Position numbers and translations under genes: made by a program. This document shows positions 34,832-47,881 of a stretch of 64,000 nt of DNA, piece after piece. The stretch lies in the NCBI GenBank assembly GCA_031772625.1, contig CM062818.1:1284876277-1284940276 (forward strand). The letters are read 5' to 3'. Source of the DNA: Pinus tabuliformis. Its lineage: Eukaryota; Streptophyta; Pinopsida; Pinales; Pinaceae. The notes under the pieces are model-generated. The model saw only the letters and a program-made list of their open reading frames with translations. It did not search any database and was not told the origin of the DNA. Position 1 is the first letter of the stretch; each line of letters starts with the position of its first letter.

Positions 34832-36123
34832 CGATGATTATTACATATGCAATCAATTTACTGAAACAATTTATAAAGTGAAAAATACTTGCAAAATTTG
34901 ATTGAAATAATTTTTTTGTACAAGTACTTTTTCATATTTTTGCTGCTTCAAATATTTTTAATAGCTTGTTATTTTTGCAACACAAATGAAGATTCAATAA
35001 TGGCTTGCAGAACAGTTGGAAAATTATTTAGATGATTTTTGAACATTTGGCATTAATATTGTTGCTGTGTATTTTTCTATGAAGTTTTAACTTGCAGGAC
35101 AAAACAAATCTTTGTGATGCCAATCGTTTCACTGAGCACAGTGCATGAAGTCATCCGACAACATGGAGTTGATTTATTTTTCATGGTTATTTCTTAAAAA
35201 TGGATTGTTATTGATATCATGAATTGGACTGAATATAACACTTTTGATTTTCCTTAATCTATTTCATTTGACATTCAATTTTTGCATAAGAATCAGAAAG
35301 AAATTAGCTATTTATTTTTTAACACACTTATGTTCTTTGTGTCAAGTTATTTTGTAGCTTTGGGATGATCGAATGATCATTGAAGAAAACTAATTGAGCA
35401 CACAATTGGTCTTCAAAGGACCGATTTCATGAGAAACATAAGAACAAGTCCATATCCATATCCATCAAAACCATTACCTTTCCTCCCTTTTGAATTATAA
35501 ATCGAACAAGCAATTCAAAACAAGCCACAGTTATTTTTCCCAGCAAGAATCAATTGTTCATTTTCCTTCATTCACATACACTTTCTGTCTACTCCACAAA
35601 TAAAAGCAAGAAGCTTACTTTCATGCTTATTGCCCATTGTCATTATTATTTTCCATTTTCATATTACATTTTCATTTTCCTTCTCCTATCCTTTTTATTT
35701 TGCAAATAAACCCTACTTCAATGCAAATTATTGAGTCCATAGTACTTTGAGTCTAAAATCCTTGCAAAAACACCTTGAGGCTTGCATGCCTTAATGGCAA
35801 GTCCTCATGCCGACGAATAAGGAGAATACATCAATGTCCCTTGTTCATCGGATCTTCTAGGTACTCGATAACAACAAAAATTATTCGTACTTAGCAAGAT
35901 GTGTTTGGGCATCTTTACTTTCATTGTCATCAATGGTGAGAGTTCTCATGTTGACTAGTGGCATCCATTAATGGCCACTAAGTCAACAATCTCCTGCTAT
36001 GTTCAACATCAGAACATCTATTCACATATGAGGAGTTGTGCCAATGAGTTTTGAAGACATGAAGACTATGATTATCAACATTTTTGAGCAAATGTAGAAG
36101 ATATGCAGCTACATAACTAGATG

Positions 36124-36214
36124 GTAGATGCGAAATCAGACGGCAGCTGCAGAATCATATGACAGCTATAGAATCAAATAACAGCTGCGGAATCAGATGA
36201 CAACAGCAGAATCA
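36124..36214. repeat. Degenerate ~20-bp tandem repeat
   Basis: About four and a half units of the form CAGCTGCAGAATCAGATGA with 2-5 changes each. Confidence 0.75.
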
Positions 36215-36610
36215 ACATTATTGTGCAGCAGATTCAACAAGTTTTAATAAAAGCAATAAAAAGTCATCTTGACTCTTTTCTCCATGACGTGTCTAGCCAC
36301 TTGAAGAAGAATATGATCAAAATTTTGTAGCCACCACACATGTAGCTCATCCATTTCCAAAGGGTAAGTTAAGGTATGTCATTTTCTAACTTTTTACCAT
36401 AAAATTCCTTGAAAATCTAGAATGATAATTTTGGAAAAAAACATTTCTCTTCCTCATCTCATAAAATTGCCAATATCATCAACTGGGGGTGGGATACATT
36501 CATATTCATATTTCCATATTCATATCACATTCAAAAGCCCACATACTTTCAAAAGATATTAACTATTACATTATTGTTATGAGCATACAAAGGCTCTGAA
36601 AACATAATTG

Positions 36611-36840
36611 GATACAAACACAATCATGGTTGTCACACAAGAACCAACTATGGTGAAATCCAATAAAGATATACTTTGCAACAATAATCAAATTATCATT
36701 ATGCAAAGTTCAAAGATAAAAATGAATGCAAAAACAAAATATGGTTGTAACACAAGAACCAACCATGTTGCAATTCAACTAAAAGACTTTGCAGAAGTAT
36801 GAAGTTATCAAATGATATCATGCAAAGTTAAGCCAAAGCT
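36611..36840. repeat. Diverged ~115-bp tandem duplication
   Basis: ATGGTTGTCACACAAGAACC at 36626 recurs as ATGGTTGTAACACAAGAACC at 36741, and both are followed by TATCAT...ATGCAAAGTT. It is non-coding. Confidence 0.7.
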
Positions 36841-37082
36841 CAAGGATAAAAAATAATTAGTGTAATAGATTGCATGAGGACATGCAATAACTTTAGTTGG
36901 GGGGTCGTTAGGTCTTTAAATTGTCATTCACTTCCATTACATTTTCACTTATATTTCCATATTGTCACCTTCACTCCAACTCTATTTCATTACATTTACC
37001 TTACCATTATCATTATTGAGTCACATTTATGTTTTTCCAAACTTTATTAATTCTTAGCATTTTTAAATGAATTTATGGTTAA

Positions 37083-38876
37083 AAACTAGAAAATAATGTG
37101 CATTTGCGGACTGCAATAATGCAATCTTTAAACATTGAAGGCCAAAAATAAATGACACGTAATATCTTTTAGGCAGTAGCATACCCATAAATATGACCGC
37201 CACATGCTCCAGAATGACAGTCATTTAATGTTTTTTCGGCCTCTTGGAGAGTCAAACAACGCTGAAAGATAGATTCGGTATCATGACGGTAAAGAGTGTC
37301 ACCAACAATATTGTATTGTTGGGATTGATATTGGTTTAGACGACGATCAGTTTTAGATAACTCGGGCCTAAAAGTTTGGGTTTGAAGATATATAATGATA
37401 TCTTCATACCATGGATCTGACGTACTAATAAGAAAGAGAGATTCACCAGCAAAGGAATCTTCTGCTACAGTTTCTATATCAGTATGAGGAAAGTCACACT
37501 ATAGTTTGACAAAAACCAAATATTTCTTTGATTTAAGTATTTCAAATTCTAAATCAAACTCTTGTAATATAACTATCCATTTGGAGTATTTTCCCCCTAG
37601 CAATTGCTTAGTAAGAATATACGTCATAGGGTTGCAATCTGAAATGACTGTTGTTTTTCGGAGAAGTATATAGAGACAGAATCATTGAACAGCTTGAATA
37701 GCTACCAAGACTATTATTTAATCTCAGTTTTAGTGATATTTCTACTCAAATAAGAAATTACATGTTCGCTGCTAGAATAATCCTCTTGGACTAACACCAT
37801 GCTAATAGTGGAATCAGATGTAGCTAGGTACATAAAGTAATCTTGATGATAATTAGGTGGATGCAGTAGTGGTGCATTGGTTAGTGCATGTTTTAATGCA
37901 TCAAAATCTTTATCAGCATGCTCATCCTAAAAAAATGGAATGCCCTTTTTCAACAGTCGAGTAAAACCTTGGGTTAGTTCGGTATAATTGTGGATGAATC
38001 TACGCAAAAAGTTTTCTTTCCCTTGCAAACTCTAGAGTTGTGGAAGGCTAGAATGAGCATGAAAATTCATAATTTCCTCTACCTTAAGGGGGTTAACACA
38101 AATGCCATCTTTTGAAATGATGAAATCTAGAAGTCAACTTGATTGTACACAAAAAACACATTTGTGTGGATTCAAGCGAATATTCTAATGCTTGCACTTA
38201 ATGAAAATTGCTTTTAAGTTAAATGGGTGATCTTTCCTTTTCATTGAATGAGTTGGCAGGTCATCCAAATAAGCCTGAAAAATATGCTTGATATCATGGA
38301 ATGCTTAAGAAATTTCTCATTGAAAATTTGTGCCAACATTTTTTAGGCCAAATGGGAGTTTGCGATAAGAAAAATTCCCCCATGGGCATATAAATGCAGT
38401 TTTGTATTGATCAACATGGAGTATGTTTATCTGATTGTAGCTAGAAAATCCATCCATGAATGAAAAAATTTCATTCTCGGCACAGTCATCAACAATCTCG
38501 TCAATAAATGGAGTTGGATATTCGAGTATGTGTTGATATCTCTGTAATCAAGACATACTCGAATAGTTCCTTGTTTTTTATTAACTGGTACAATGTTTGA
38601 TACCTAATCAGTCAAAGGAATGGGGTAAATGGATCATGCTTTCAATAGTTTTTCAACCTCAGTTTTGATAGTGGCAACTTTTATTAGATGTATAAAATGT
38701 AATCGTTGTCTAATAGGCTTAGCATCTGGATAAGTTTTTATCTCATGTACAACTATGCTAGGGTTGATTCCCGGCATTTCTTTGTATGACCAGGAAAGTA
38801 TGTCGCATAATTCCTAAAATAGGGCTTTATAAGTTTGAATCTCTTATAAAGAACAAGAAGCTCCTATATGAATATT
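37083..38876 (-). pseudogene. Gypsy-2 RT, RNase H and integrase zinc finger
   Basis: Readable in pieces. RT entry: SNIVPVNKKQGTIRVCLDYR near 38600-38540. RNase H: DFDALKHALTNAPLL, YLATSDSTISMVLVQED and HVISYLSRNI (37930-37730). Then KYSKWIVILQEFDLEFE, QYNIVGDTLYRH and the integrase zinc finger CHSGACGGHIYGYATA...FWPSMFKDC to about 37090. Stops and frame changes are frequent. The break after the zinc finger's AVRKC is the truncation point. Confidence 0.85.
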
Positions 38877-39284
38877 TTAAGTTATCCCTATTTTCACTGA
38901 GATGTCTATGGGTATCATTGTAGATATGTTCCCTAAATTCTGTTCAGAATCGGAAGAAAGGGTAGATATTGTACATTGAGGATCGCTAAGAGTCTCAGAT
39001 GAAAACATATATGAGAAATTATTCTCAATTTTTTGAAAAGACGGCAAGAAGGTTGAACGATGATGAGTATCATCCCATGCCATTTCGTCCAAGGTCATAA
39101 CTTCCATAATCCCTTCATCAGTTAACAAATTTATGTTAAAAGGCTCAAGCATAAATATTGGTTCCAAGCATGACAAATGAGAATATTCATCAATAATCGT
39201 ATTCATTCGATTGTTTTTAGATGTTGATAAGTTGGAAAATGACTGAATTGCCTCATAAGCCAACTCAAAAGGGCTACAAGGCAT
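38877..39284 (-). pseudogene. Gypsy-2 protease-RT linker
   Basis: An open 135-residue segment without a catalytic motif, acidic and Ser-rich (CSPFELAYEAIQSF, FEL/FNINLL). Its position between protease and RT matches the variable linker of this element group. Probably once in frame with both. Confidence 0.6.
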
Positions 39285-39515
39285 CTCACTGCCATATAAT
39301 ACTAATTCTGATTCTTAAGGTACTTTCCACAAATCTACCGATTTGAAAGTACAAGATGTAATCATGTTAATATGGGCATCACTATGAGGGAAATTGGGTG
39401 GAGGGAATGCGACAGTTCCCATCAAAGATGAGTCTTTGAGAAGACAAAAACCAAGTTCTTCATACAGAGTCGTTTATTTTCCAACAAAAGGCACACTACC
39501 AATGAAATTAGGATC

Positions 39516-40040
39516 TTAGGTATAGTACGACAATTGGTCTACCTTCACAATTATTCCTTTGTGAAGAAACATGATCATCCTAAAATATGACGAGAATATT
39601 GCCTCCATGGCATAAGTCCAGCTCTGATCGAGCAAAAGGTTATAGTCAAGTTGAGCATCAACAACCTCAACTTCTATTGTAACTGTTTTACCCTCTAGTT
39701 TGATTGGTAAATCATTTAAAATATCGTAAGGATGAAAACCTCTTCCATCAAAGGATTTAAAAGTTGTGGGAGATTGATTTATTTTCGGAGAACCTAAAGC
39801 TCTCCAACAGGCAATGGACATAATACATGTCGATGCTCCTTCATCAATCATTTTTCGAAAAACTCGTCGAGTTTTGACATGGACTAGTATCTGAATAGCC
39901 AGTGGGTGTGGGAGACGTCGGACATGATTCTCAAGATCGAAAAAAATCAAACTGGGTTCATGAGGATCTACTACTCCAATGGCTAATGATAATAACTTCC
40001 TTTGTGATGGACAAGTCTCCAGCACTTCAATAGCTGACAT
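39516..40040 (-). pseudogene. Gypsy-2 aspartic protease
   Basis: 174-residue open segment. The catalytic motif MIDEGASTCIMS has Glu where most retropepsins have Thr or Ser (D-E-G), as is usual in this Tat-like group. Further family blocks: CWRALGSP, FKSFDGRGFHPYDIL, VEVVDAQLDYNLLLDQSWTY. Processes the polyprotein. Start and stop are simply the nearest in-frame ones. Confidence 0.88.
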
Positions 40041-43000
40041 TACCTAAGGTGACATAGTCAAATCTTCGATGATGTTATAGTTCTGAGCAACCCTAGTGTG
40101 AGGGTTAAAGGCTGAATTTCGAAGCAAACCCTTAGGAGGCGGACAAATTATGAAATCAAGGTTTGGTTTTTAAACATGTAATGGTTCAGAAGAAGGGGGA
40201 GTAGATGTGGAAGTTTGACTAGTTGAACGGGAGTCATCTCCATCTTCAACAAGACTCTTTGATGCATAATCTTTGGAGCTTGTTGCTGCCATAACTTTTG
40301 AAGACATCATCATGATATATGCCGATGTGGATGAGGAGGATTAGTCATGAGAAATCATTTTTTTTGTCTTAAGGAGGAAAGGGGTCCTTCAAAACAGGAG
40401 TGGGCGAACCTTTGATAAATTTAGAAATTTCGACACGATGTGGGCACTCCTTGGTGTAATGATATTCATCACAAATTAGGCAAGGATAAGGAGGTTTCTT
40501 CTTTGCACCAGATAGTTCGTTCTTGTTTTACCTCCTAATAGTGACTGTCTTGTTTAGCTTTCCCTTTTCTATTTTTCTTATTTCTGGATTGCTTACCTTT
40601 GCCGGTAGATGATTCTATAATGTTAATATCTGAAGTAATTTCGGGAGAAGGGTCTTCTTCAGGTCAATCAAATAGAGCCAAAATCTAACTTTTCTTAGAA
40701 TTCTTCTTTTTATTCTTATATTTTTGGCTCACGAAACCAATTATACCATCAGCATCATGTGATCCTATAAGGGTTGGATTAGTTTGACCAGGGTGGGGTA
40801 AATCTAGGATCTTTTCATATAAAGTACCGAACTAAGTATAAACAAGATCAAGGTATTGATCACGAGCAATTACTTTCTCTTGAGTCACAACACCTGCTTT
40901 GGCAACATATTAATTATTTATTGTTGGTAAATGAGATTTTATGAACCATTCGGCCAAAATCTGGTCTCTAATGTAAACTTTAACCAAACGACATCTTCGT
41001 CTCCATTCATGAATGTGATATGAGATATTGGTTGACGTTTACTTTTTTAAAGAGGTTAAAAGTTTAGTTTCATTATCATATTGAATGGGCAACTGAAAAT
41101 GGATCAAAAAAGTTGCGGCAAGGGCATTAAATGTATTGAAGGAAGGTTGCGGCAATTCTACATACCATTTGGCTGCCAAACTAGTTAAGGTTCGTTGAAA
41201 AAGTCATAATCTAATAGAATCATCGATTAATTTGTTGGACGTGCACCAAAGATGATAGGTCATAACATGGTTTGAAGGGTCTTCGCCTGGCTTACCTTCA
41301 AACTTAGGGATGCAACTGGGAAACCTAGTAGGAATGGATGGCCAAAATGGTAAATAAAGAATAGGATCATTAGTTAACCAAGAGAGGTAAGGCAAATCCA
41401 AAGTTGCAATGGTAGGATTTTGGGGGTTAGGATCCTGAAGTGTATACTGATAACCTTGAGGGATGAGTCTTGTACTGAGAGGAGGATACCTGGGATATGC
41501 TGGAATAACCTGATGAGTTGGAATTTTCATTCCTCCTGGATATCCAGGATTAGCCATACCGTATTGCAGTTGCATAGGTACTTGAAATGTATGACCTGGG
41601 TATGGTGTATTCTGAGATGGAGGACTCTGGCCCATTTGACCTTGAATGAACTTTCCTTGAAAGGGTTGATTTTGCAAAAGTTTACCTTGGAGAAATTGAG
41701 TTTGAAAAGGTGGACCTTGAACAAACTGACTTTGGGATTGACCTTGTAAAGGTCGCCCTTGAAATGACACTTGCATATATGGAAAATTAGGTTGTGCGAT
41801 AGGTATTTGGGGTATGGATGGAATTGTAGGAATATATTGAACACCAAATACCTTAGGGATATACTAAACAAGTGGTTGCACTGTTACTTGTGATGTAAGT
41901 GGGACAGTTGCTTGTGATAATCCTAGAATGGGAGTTTGAGGTGAACCTGAACCTGGATTATGAACAATTGTTGGTACAACATACTGAACCGATGTTTGAA
42001 GAGTACTTGGGACATGATGCTAGAGTGGCTGCTAGGAAGGTGTCTATGGATTAACCTGGCCACTTGGTTGGACTTGAAAAGGCATACCTTGAAAAGGTAA
42101 TTGCTGTGTAGGTTGTCTAATAGGTTGAATAGGTTGATACATGGGCACTTGAGAAGTAACTGGAATTGATTGTTGATTTAATGAAGGGTTCCAGATTGTA
42201 TTCATTCCAGGGTAAGGCATTCCAATGGTGGGTTGAGGCATAATAGGTTGACCAAAACTGGTTTGAGGCATTTGAGCATAATTAAGATAATTTCCAACAG
42301 GGAGTTTCCCCGCAGCTGTAGGGTAGGATCCACCTAAAAGTTGTCCTCCAGGTGGCGGATATGATGGTTTCCCCCTAGGCGGGTAATAACCACCTGTTTT
42401 GTTGATTTGAGGATTACCAACATTACCAGAAATCATATTAATAAATTGTTCAGATGTCGAAACTTCATTAGTAGGATTAATTACACCAATTGACATGTTT
42501 GAAGATTGATTTGAGGAAGAAGCTCCTAAATAAGCTCCATCAAGAGAGTGATACCCAGGTGGTAGAAAACCACCATATAATGTTGACTCCAAAGAAGTAG
42601 AAAACATAGATGTGTCTAATGAGGTACTTCCAGAAGCCATCATAGACAAGTCAAAAATTGGTACGACAGAGTAAGGAGTCATGTATCATGGAATCCATTG
42701 TCCTAAAAATTTCAAGGGTGTGAAATTACCAAGGGTCAGTGTGAAGAGATATAAAGAAAAGATCTGAAATATATGTTGGTTCACTGGTAGAAATTACTGG
42801 TTCTTCCTCTTCCTCTGAAACAATTTCTTCGATGCTAATGAGACTAAGAGAGAGACTATCGGTAATAATGAGTTTCAAAGAAAGTGAATGTGGAGGAACC
42901 AGAATATGCATTGTGGAAAGTGTCTAAGATTCAGGTTCAGAAATATCAGACTTAGGTTCGTCAATATCTAGTTCAAAAATGGGATTTGTATCTGAAATGT

Positions 43001-43319
43001 CTCTAGTATTTGTTTTAGTTTGAATGAGTTAAGTAATTTGTAAACCAATTCCTCCCAAGTGTGATACTAATTTTCGAGTTTGATGAAGTTCAATTTTCGT
43101 CACTTTAAGGCCTAAGATAGTAGATGTTTGTGGTGGATTAACTTTAGTTCCTTTTACATCAGAGCCTATAGTAGTATAAGTTTCAATTTTTGTCGCAGTT
43201 CTGGATCCCGATGATTTAGACTTTTCGGCTTTTATCTTTTCTAACTGATTTGGTGTATATTCAGGGGGTTCCCTGAGTATCCTACATGATTGTCTTGGTA
43301 ATTCTTCCACAGTGAACAT
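40041..43319 (-). pseudogene. Gypsy-2 Gag
   Basis: From the right: 43319-43029 (MFTVEELPRQSCRILREPPE) at the start; 42682-42044 and 41776-41204, long Pro/Gln/Gly-rich tracts (YYPPRGKPSYPPPGGQ); then the Gag core FEGKPGEDPSNHVMTYHLW...LAAKWYVELPQPSFNTFN, FLIHFQLPIQYD (about 41320-41040); and a CCHC knuckle CLICDEYHYTKEC near 40475. Stops separate each part. The very long Pro/Gln-rich N-terminal region is typical of the group. Confidence 0.82.
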
Positions 43320-45124
43320 TTTTTTATTAGTAAATCACACAATATCCAAATTATGCCTAAAGTCTCTAAAAAGTAAAAACAACACGGAAAGTGGCACACA
43401 CTAAAAATCTAGAAGTTCAAACCATACAAATTGACTCTTCACAGAGATCAATAATTACTAGTTGGTGATGAAATCCAACATCACAGTGATCAAGGTGAAA
43501 ATATTTATAGAAATGAGTGTTTGGAACCAGTTACCCTCACAACCTGCTTAATGAAATAGTCCAGTGCAAGTAACTTTGGTATAAACCATCTCAAGCAAAG
43601 ATTTCCCTCCAAAAAGTCAAAGTGAGTCTAGGCAGATCCCTTTGTCGTCACCTTAGGTAGATCCCTAGGATTATATTCACTAAGTTTACCAAATACAATA
43701 ATTTTACCTAGGAAGACAGTTGTAGATCGGACGTACATGCAAGGGCAGAGTAACAAGCTCAATCCCCTTGAAGGCTCCGCCACATGATCAATTGGAGGTT
43801 TAGTTTCAAGTGACCCCAAGTACCTTTCGGTATTATTGTAATACATGAAAATCACTATATTTTGGCTGATAAAGTGGGTGTGATCACTTCACCAGATTCG
43901 ACATGATCTCATGCTTAACTCATGTACAAGAATAGCTTCTCAGAGAAAAACTGAAATAATTGGATTTTCTCTCCCTAGATCAAGATTCTATTGTTTGTTT
44001 GTAGCTTTGGAAAGTTTACTTCCTTCCCTATTCCAAATCCTTACACTTAAGCTATTGTAGGTGGAAAAACCCCTAAAAAATGTAAAATTCTAGATGAATT
44101 TTAATTAACATTGTATTATTAAGTTGTTATTTACTCAGTAAGTAATGAAGGTGAAACTCATGATGTTATGACATGACTCAAAATATTAATGCACTTAAAA
44201 ATGCAATTTTCCACTTTCATATTTGATGAAATCCTATTTCGAGGAAAGAAAGAGTTTCTTTGATTTTTCCGAAATGAAGTGCAAAAATCACAAGTTTTCC
44301 AACTTTTCTAAAACAACCAATTCCATATTAATGCAACGAAAATGAAGAAAATAAACCAAGTTCCTAATTTCCCCAAATATCAAAGAAACCAAAAATACAC
44401 TTTATCATTTATCACTCAAAACTTTCAAGCGCACAGAAATCAATCAAGAGAGTTGGAGGAAAAATACATTTTCCTTCTGAATTCTTTGATTTAATGATAT
44501 CAGGAGTGTAATTGTGAGAATTTCCCAAAATTGAAAGCAACAATTTCTTCACAAAAGCACTAGATCTCAAGAAACCCTAATTTGCAATTCAATATGAGTT
44601 TGATCACATATAAGCAAAAAATTAAGGTCAACTGGTGTATTTGACATAACAAAATAAAGATATCACAATACAACCTATCTTGTTTTGATCAATCGACAAA
44701 CCAACTAGGAAAAACCCTAACCAGTTTCTTCAAAGAGACCTAATTCTCAAAAAATATTAAGAAAGCGCTCAAATGAGTTCATAAGAGACATAAAATAATC
44801 CAAACAAAGATAATGACACTTCCAGAAAGTCAAACTCAGGTCTGGATTGAAGCAAAAGCAAAATTTTCAAAAATTTATAAGGCTTGCGCAGGTCAGCAAT
44901 ACAAAATAGAGCGCATGTGCCCGGTTGCTAAGGAAAAACTGGCACAAAAGTGCTCTCTGTTGGCAAACAAAAACAACGCAGATCTCATAAACCCAAGAAA
45001 AAATAAAAATTCAATAAATCAACTACACAGATCTGAAAGGTCATTAGTTCATAAAGTATCAGGTCGAGATAAATCAGAAGAATCAGAAAGAAAAATTAAG
45101 GAAAAGGAAGAGAACAAAGACATT
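43320..45124 (-). other. Gypsy-2 untranslated leader
   Basis: About 1.8 kb between primer-binding site and Gag, unusually long but common in Tat/Ogre-like elements. No sense-strand frame of note. A 105-codon frame runs the opposite way (44813-45130, Lys/Glu-rich); it has no recognisable domain. Confidence 0.55.
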
Positions 45125-45141
45125 CCCTAGTGAAGTCGCCA
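45125..45141 (-). other. Gypsy-2 primer-binding site
   Basis: Minus-strand TGGCGACTTCACTAGGG. The TGGCGACTC-type start is the primer-binding site described for Ogre/Tat elements, complementary to a tRNA-Arg 3' end (family knowledge). Confidence 0.7.
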
Positions 45142-46310
45142 ATTTATTACACTGAAAAAATCCCTCTCGCAGACAAGAGCGATCTCCCTAGATCCTTGAT
45201 GGACACTAGAAACAAGCAAGACAATTGAACTGACTCTTTCCCTAAGTTGTACTTGTTTGAATTATAAGAATTAAAGCTAATGGATAAGCCTCTTAGCTAT
45301 TTCATGAAATGCTCGATGAAGATCCATGGTCGATGAATATCCCTTGTTGTGACTTGATGCAGCTCCTCAATGCTTATCAAGACCTGAAACCATAAACCAT
45401 AAAATGATAAAAAGCATAAGCGATATAAGAATCCAAAAAAAACTTAACATAATAATCAAGGAGATTAGGAACTGAATTTGCCTTAATAAACATTGTAAAC
45501 AATTATAAATCATTCATCATTTCAATAAGATAAATCAATGGGAGAAAGTGTTCATTTGTATTAATCAATGATAAAGAGGAGCCTTACAACCTTTGCATTG
45601 ATGCCGTTAAGTTCCTCCCAAATGCCTTCAATCTCCTACTTAGATGACAAGATTTCCAATCTCAATCTAGGAGCATAAGTTTATCTTCTCTGAGTTCTGA
45701 CTTCCTCTAATTCTCTACCCTCTAGTCATTTTATAAGACGAGGGGAAGAGGTTTTGGATCCAAAAGGGGAGGGTGATATCCCGTAATTGAGGGATTAGGT
45801 TTCCATGAGGAAATGGATTAAGATGCATCATCTGAGGGTTATAGTTCAAATAGTCATCAGCTGGAAGATTTCAGTTGGGAAATATTAGACCAACTATGTT
45901 TCTAGAATGTACTTTTTATTTTTATTTTCTTGAATTAACCTACACGGTTTACAGTTGCAGACATATCACATCTATGCGATGTTCTCAATGTTAATTCCAG
46001 TGAATGCATGGGAAAAGCTAGGAAAATTAGCACAGGTAAAACTTGACAAGGTGTGACAGCTATTATTCCCAAATCTCTCATCTTCTTCAAGATATTTTTG
46101 GTTGTTTGACTTCTAAGGGAGTTCAATCCATGGTAAATTTTAGGGGCGAATTTTAGCCCAAGGGCGAAATTTAAGGGGTTTTTCATTTTAGAGGTGCAAA
46201 ATTTTTATATAACACCCATTTCATATATTTAGCCCAACTTTTATTTAAAAAATAATTATTTTTTTCATTTTCCCAAAAAAGGGGGGATAAACTATGAAAA
46301 GACTCATTTG
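45142..46310 (-). other. Probable Gypsy-2 5' LTR remnant
   Basis: By position this should be the 5' LTR; its inner edge is between 45142 and 45153 (a minus-strand CA lies at 45153-45154). The outer end cannot be placed because no second LTR copy survives and Copia-2 follows. A G-rich AAAAAAGGGGGGATAAAC near 46276 is just outside Copia-2. No gene. Confidence 0.4.
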
Positions 46311-47881
46311 TGTTGGAAATAATACTGAGAGGGGGGGGGGGGGAGGGGGTGAATCAGTATTATCAGATCAATAAAACTTTTTCAATTTCATACTCATAAA
46401 CATATACGCTACTTCAGTTAAGTGAACCCGCGTGTATACGCTGCTGTGTCTAAAGAAACTAGCGTATATTTAGAAATCTTATGATTCAGTTAGCTTATCT
46501 TCAGTAAATGCATCAGAACATTATTAACCATATTAACAGTAAACAGGTGCAGTATAACAGAACAGATCATCACACAAAAGCCACACACATGAACACCAAG
46601 ATATAAGGTGGAAACCCAATGTGGGTGAAAACCACCTGCTGCAAGTCGTCTCTATCCTTTTTTTTTAATCAGAAACTTCAGTTTACAATCTTTTGTACTG
46701 GTGCAGCCTTATACCAGTATGCAGGCTACAACCTGCAGAAGGCTACAACCTTCTCTCGTTTTCCAGACTCTCCTGGAAGGGAGCTCCAACGCCCTTTGCT
46801 CTTGTACTAGCTAAGATACTAGTACGTAGGTGCTGGCCTACAATCTTCTTTCCTTCAGGTACCACTTTTCATCAATTTTCAGACTGGATACTCATGAAGC
46901 ACAACATTACAATCTGAAGACCACGATTCATTCACTTTTCATAACAAATCATTGAAGCACAAAACAACCAATACTAGCATCATCAATCTTTGAATCACTG
47001 AACCACTGAAACCCTGTCAACACCCAGTCACCAGAACACAGAGCAGACTACAGAACTCTGCAATAACAGTCAGACCCAACTGCAACCCCAAAAATTAAGC
47101 TTCAAAAGATATACGCTACTTCAATGAAACAAACCTGCGTATACACGCGCTTTTATCGAAGCCAACATGCGTACAGATCTAAAAGTATTTTCTTAAAACT
47201 TCGCAGCTGTACCAGACATCAGTCATACCCAGAACATAACATTGCGTCAGTATGCAGATCTAAAAATACGCATAATCAACCATATAAAGATAGTTCATTT
47301 CAAACAATTTGATCCCGATCTATCCTTAGATCTAGTCTTCCATCAACCGGTGTGATCTCTCCTTAGCTCAGATCAAGCAATGTATCATCAACCCAGAACC
47401 TGCATACTAGATCTCTTTCTTCATTAGATATTCAAGACTTTTTCGATACAATTGCCTAATGATCTTCTTCTCCTTATATAGCCTTAGGCCCTCCTCAATA
47501 CCACGGTCCAAAACCATAGTAATACAATACCATCAACTTCAAAACTCGGGATCAACACGACTGTCGAGATACCTTGGTCCAAAAACATAGGCTCAAGTAC
47601 CGAGGACTAACTACCACGGACCAAAAGAAAGCTTCTCGACATGTACGCTCTTTTCTGTTCATGAAACTGCGTGTATACACGACTTCGTATATAGCGAGAC
47701 TGCGTATCCGCGACTTAGTATATATCGTACCAGCGTGTATACGCAACTTGGGCTTGATGAACCTGCGTATGTGAAATTTATCTTCATTCTTGTAGTCTGG
47801 ACTGAGATATGTCTTCAAAGAGAGTTGCCATCAAGGACAACACCTGTACCGTAGCGCTACACCTGTGCCAAAATGCCAACA
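46311..47881 (-). repeat. Copia-2 3' LTR
   Basis: 1571 bp. Near its outer end is a plus-strand G13-A-G5 tract (46331-46349). It contains repeated GCGTATACGC-like palindromes around 46403-46465, 47109-47175 and 47665-47775. Confidence 0.97.

Larger units (their letters stand above)
34830..37080. other. Non-coding, relic of a plus-strand gypsy 3' region
   Basis: No coding domain found. Two G-rich polypurine-like tracts on the plus strand (CAACTGGGGGTGGGAT near 36480 and TTTAGTTGGGGGGTCG near 36891, the latter after GCATGAGGACATGCAA) resemble the end of plant gypsy 3' untranslated regions. Two tandem duplications (36124-36214, 36611-36840) lie here. The lineage assignment is inference. Confidence 0.4.
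37081..45153 (-). mobile_element. Gypsy-2: Tat/Ogre-like Ty3/gypsy, 3'-truncated
   Basis: Minus-strand element with primer-binding site (45125-45141), a long 1.8-kb leader, Gag, protease, RT, RNase H and the integrase zinc finger. It stops near 37085, so the integrase core, 3' UTR and 3' LTR are missing. Protease motif, Gag style and primer site match the Tat/Ogre group of plant gypsy elements (family knowledge). Coding is heavily interrupted. Confidence 0.88.

Noticed and set aside
46619-46917. Short plus-strand frames repeated at 46.6 and 53.9 kb
   Set aside because: They recur because they lie in the two Copia-2 LTRs. They are antisense to the element, differ in length through a poly-T indel, and have no domain.
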